In this document: positions 14,514 to 15,033 of the stretch, in pieces
Layout of the letters: the number at the start of each line of letters is the position of its first letter
Position numbering within the stretch: position 1 is the stretch's first letter
Assembly (NCBI GenBank): GCA_028871595.1
Contig: JAGWMT010000056.1
Location: 1 to 15,033 of the forward strand
DNA: 15,033 nt
Direction of reading: 5' to 3'
DNA from: Elusimicrobiota bacterium
GTDB lineage: Bacteria; Elusimicrobiota; Elusimicrobia; UBA1565; UBA9628
Notes under the pieces: model-generated
The model's database searches: none
The model's input: the letters and a program-made list of their open reading frames with translations, nothing else
Told to the model about the DNA's origin: nothing
Made by a program: the position numbers and the translations under genes

Positions 14514-15032
14514 ATGGGTAAGAAAATGTTCGTCGGCGGCCTGCCTTACGAGGTCACCGAGAGCCAGCTGAAGACGATCTTCGCCGCCTGCGGCACGGTG
14601 GTCAGCGCGAAGGTGATCATGGACCGCGAGACGGGGCGGTCGAAGGGCTTCGGCTTCGTGGAGATGTCCACCGACGCCGAAGCGGCCGACGCGATCGCCA
14701 AGCTGAACAACAGCCCCGTCGGTGAACGGCGCATGTTCGTCAACGAGGCTCGGCCCATGGAGCCCCGCGCTCCCGGCTCGCCCCGGCCCGGAGGATTCAG
14801 CGGACCCAAGCCCGGCGGCTTCGGCGACAAGCCCGCCTTCGGCGGCTTCGGCGACCGGCCCAACTTCGGCCCCGACAAGAAGGGCTTCCACGAGCGCAAG
14901 AAAAAGTACGAGGACCGCAAGGGCGGCTTCGACGGCGGCGGGAAGGGCGGCAAGCCCGGAAAGGGCGGCTTCGGCGAGAAGAAGGGCGGCAAGAAAGGCC
15001 GCGGCGACTTCGACGACGACGGCGGTTGGTAG
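14514..15032 (+). CDS. RRM-domain RNA-binding protein with glycine-rich tail
   Basis: 172 residues from ATG 14514 to the TAG ending at 15032, so it is complete. A single RNA recognition motif spans about residues 3-83. RNP2 is KMFVGGLPY, and RNP1 is the KGFGFVEM octamer with the aromatic residues that stack on RNA bases. The rest is a low-complexity tail rich in Gly, Lys, Phe and Pro with recurring GGFG(D/E)(K/R) units, ending in an acidic FDDDGGW. Bacterial members of this family (glycine-rich RNA-binding, cyanobacterial Rbp-like) bind single-stranded RNA and are often cold-induced; this is family knowledge. It lies just after prfC and may be read through from it, but it has its own strong ribosome binding site. 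Confidence 0.94.
   Translation: MGKKMFVGGLPYEVTESQLKTIFAACGTVVSAKVIMDRETGRSKGFGFVEMSTDAEAADAIAKLNNSPVGERRMFVNEARPMEPRAPGSPRPGGFSGPKPGGFGDKPAFGGFGDRPNFGPDKKGFHERKKKYEDRKGGFDGGGKGGKPGKGGFGEKKGGKKGRGDFDDDGGW
14814..14977 (+). repeat. repeated 14-mer GGCGGCTTCGGCGA within the RRM tail
   Basis: Three exact copies lie at 14814-14827, 14841-14854 and 14964-14977, all in the same reading frame and encoding GGFG followed by D or E. A related copy with GGCGGCTTCGAC lies between the second and third. This is coding low-complexity repetition, not a mobile repeat. Confidence 0.7.
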
Positions 15033-15033
15033 G

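Noticed and set aside
14814..14977. Tandem repeat as a mobile element or CRISPR-like array
   Set aside because: The copies are in-frame coding repeats of a Gly-rich tail with uneven spacing and no spacers of constant length.

Overview
The window is a GC-rich, densely coded bacterial segment with ten protein genes, one entering from the left edge. No gene-free stretch exceeds about 140 bases. I see no rRNA, tRNA, CRISPR array, transposase or integrase. The style of the exported proteins (signal peptide, AQ at the presumed cleavage site, then a long Ala/Pro/Ser-rich linker), together with RF3 and a glycine-tailed RRM protein, suggests a Gram-negative-type phylum such as Elusimicrobiota. That placement is an inference from style, not from a marker gene.

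Left part (1-10089, all plus strand): the C-terminal part of an ATP-grasp ligase whose start lies before base 1; an exported M28 zinc aminopeptidase-like protein; two exported tandem paralogues overlapping by 4 nt (2562-4889 and 4886-7513); and an MFS-type membrane protein with an unusual exported-looking Ala/Pro-rich N-terminal extension of about 250 residues. Each paralogue has a HAD/Cof-like fold that has lost the second catalytic Asp, followed by a RecB/AddB-type PD-(D/E)XK domain. In the downstream protein all nuclease motifs are intact. In the upstream protein His, Asp, the D-x-K pair and Gln are all replaced. An intact and a dead copy of a RecB-like nuclease in one operon, both with signal peptides, is the most unusual thing here.

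Middle (10091-12411, minus strand): a small single-pass membrane protein and two exported proteins of unknown function, in a block that looks lower in GC. Two of these genes have clear -35/17 bp/-10 promoters. The 213-residue gene ends 1 nt from the end of the MFS gene (convergent).

Right part (12493-15032, plus strand): a small HNH nuclease with an extra N-terminal zinc knuckle, then prfC (peptide chain release factor 3) 7 nt downstream, then an RRM RNA-binding protein with a glycine-rich tail. The 81 bp divergent intergenic region between the membrane-protein gene and the HNH gene carries a perfect 14 bp palindrome.

A recurrent regulatory theme is a -10-like hexamer only 5-6 nt from a start codon, implying leaderless or very short-leader mRNAs.
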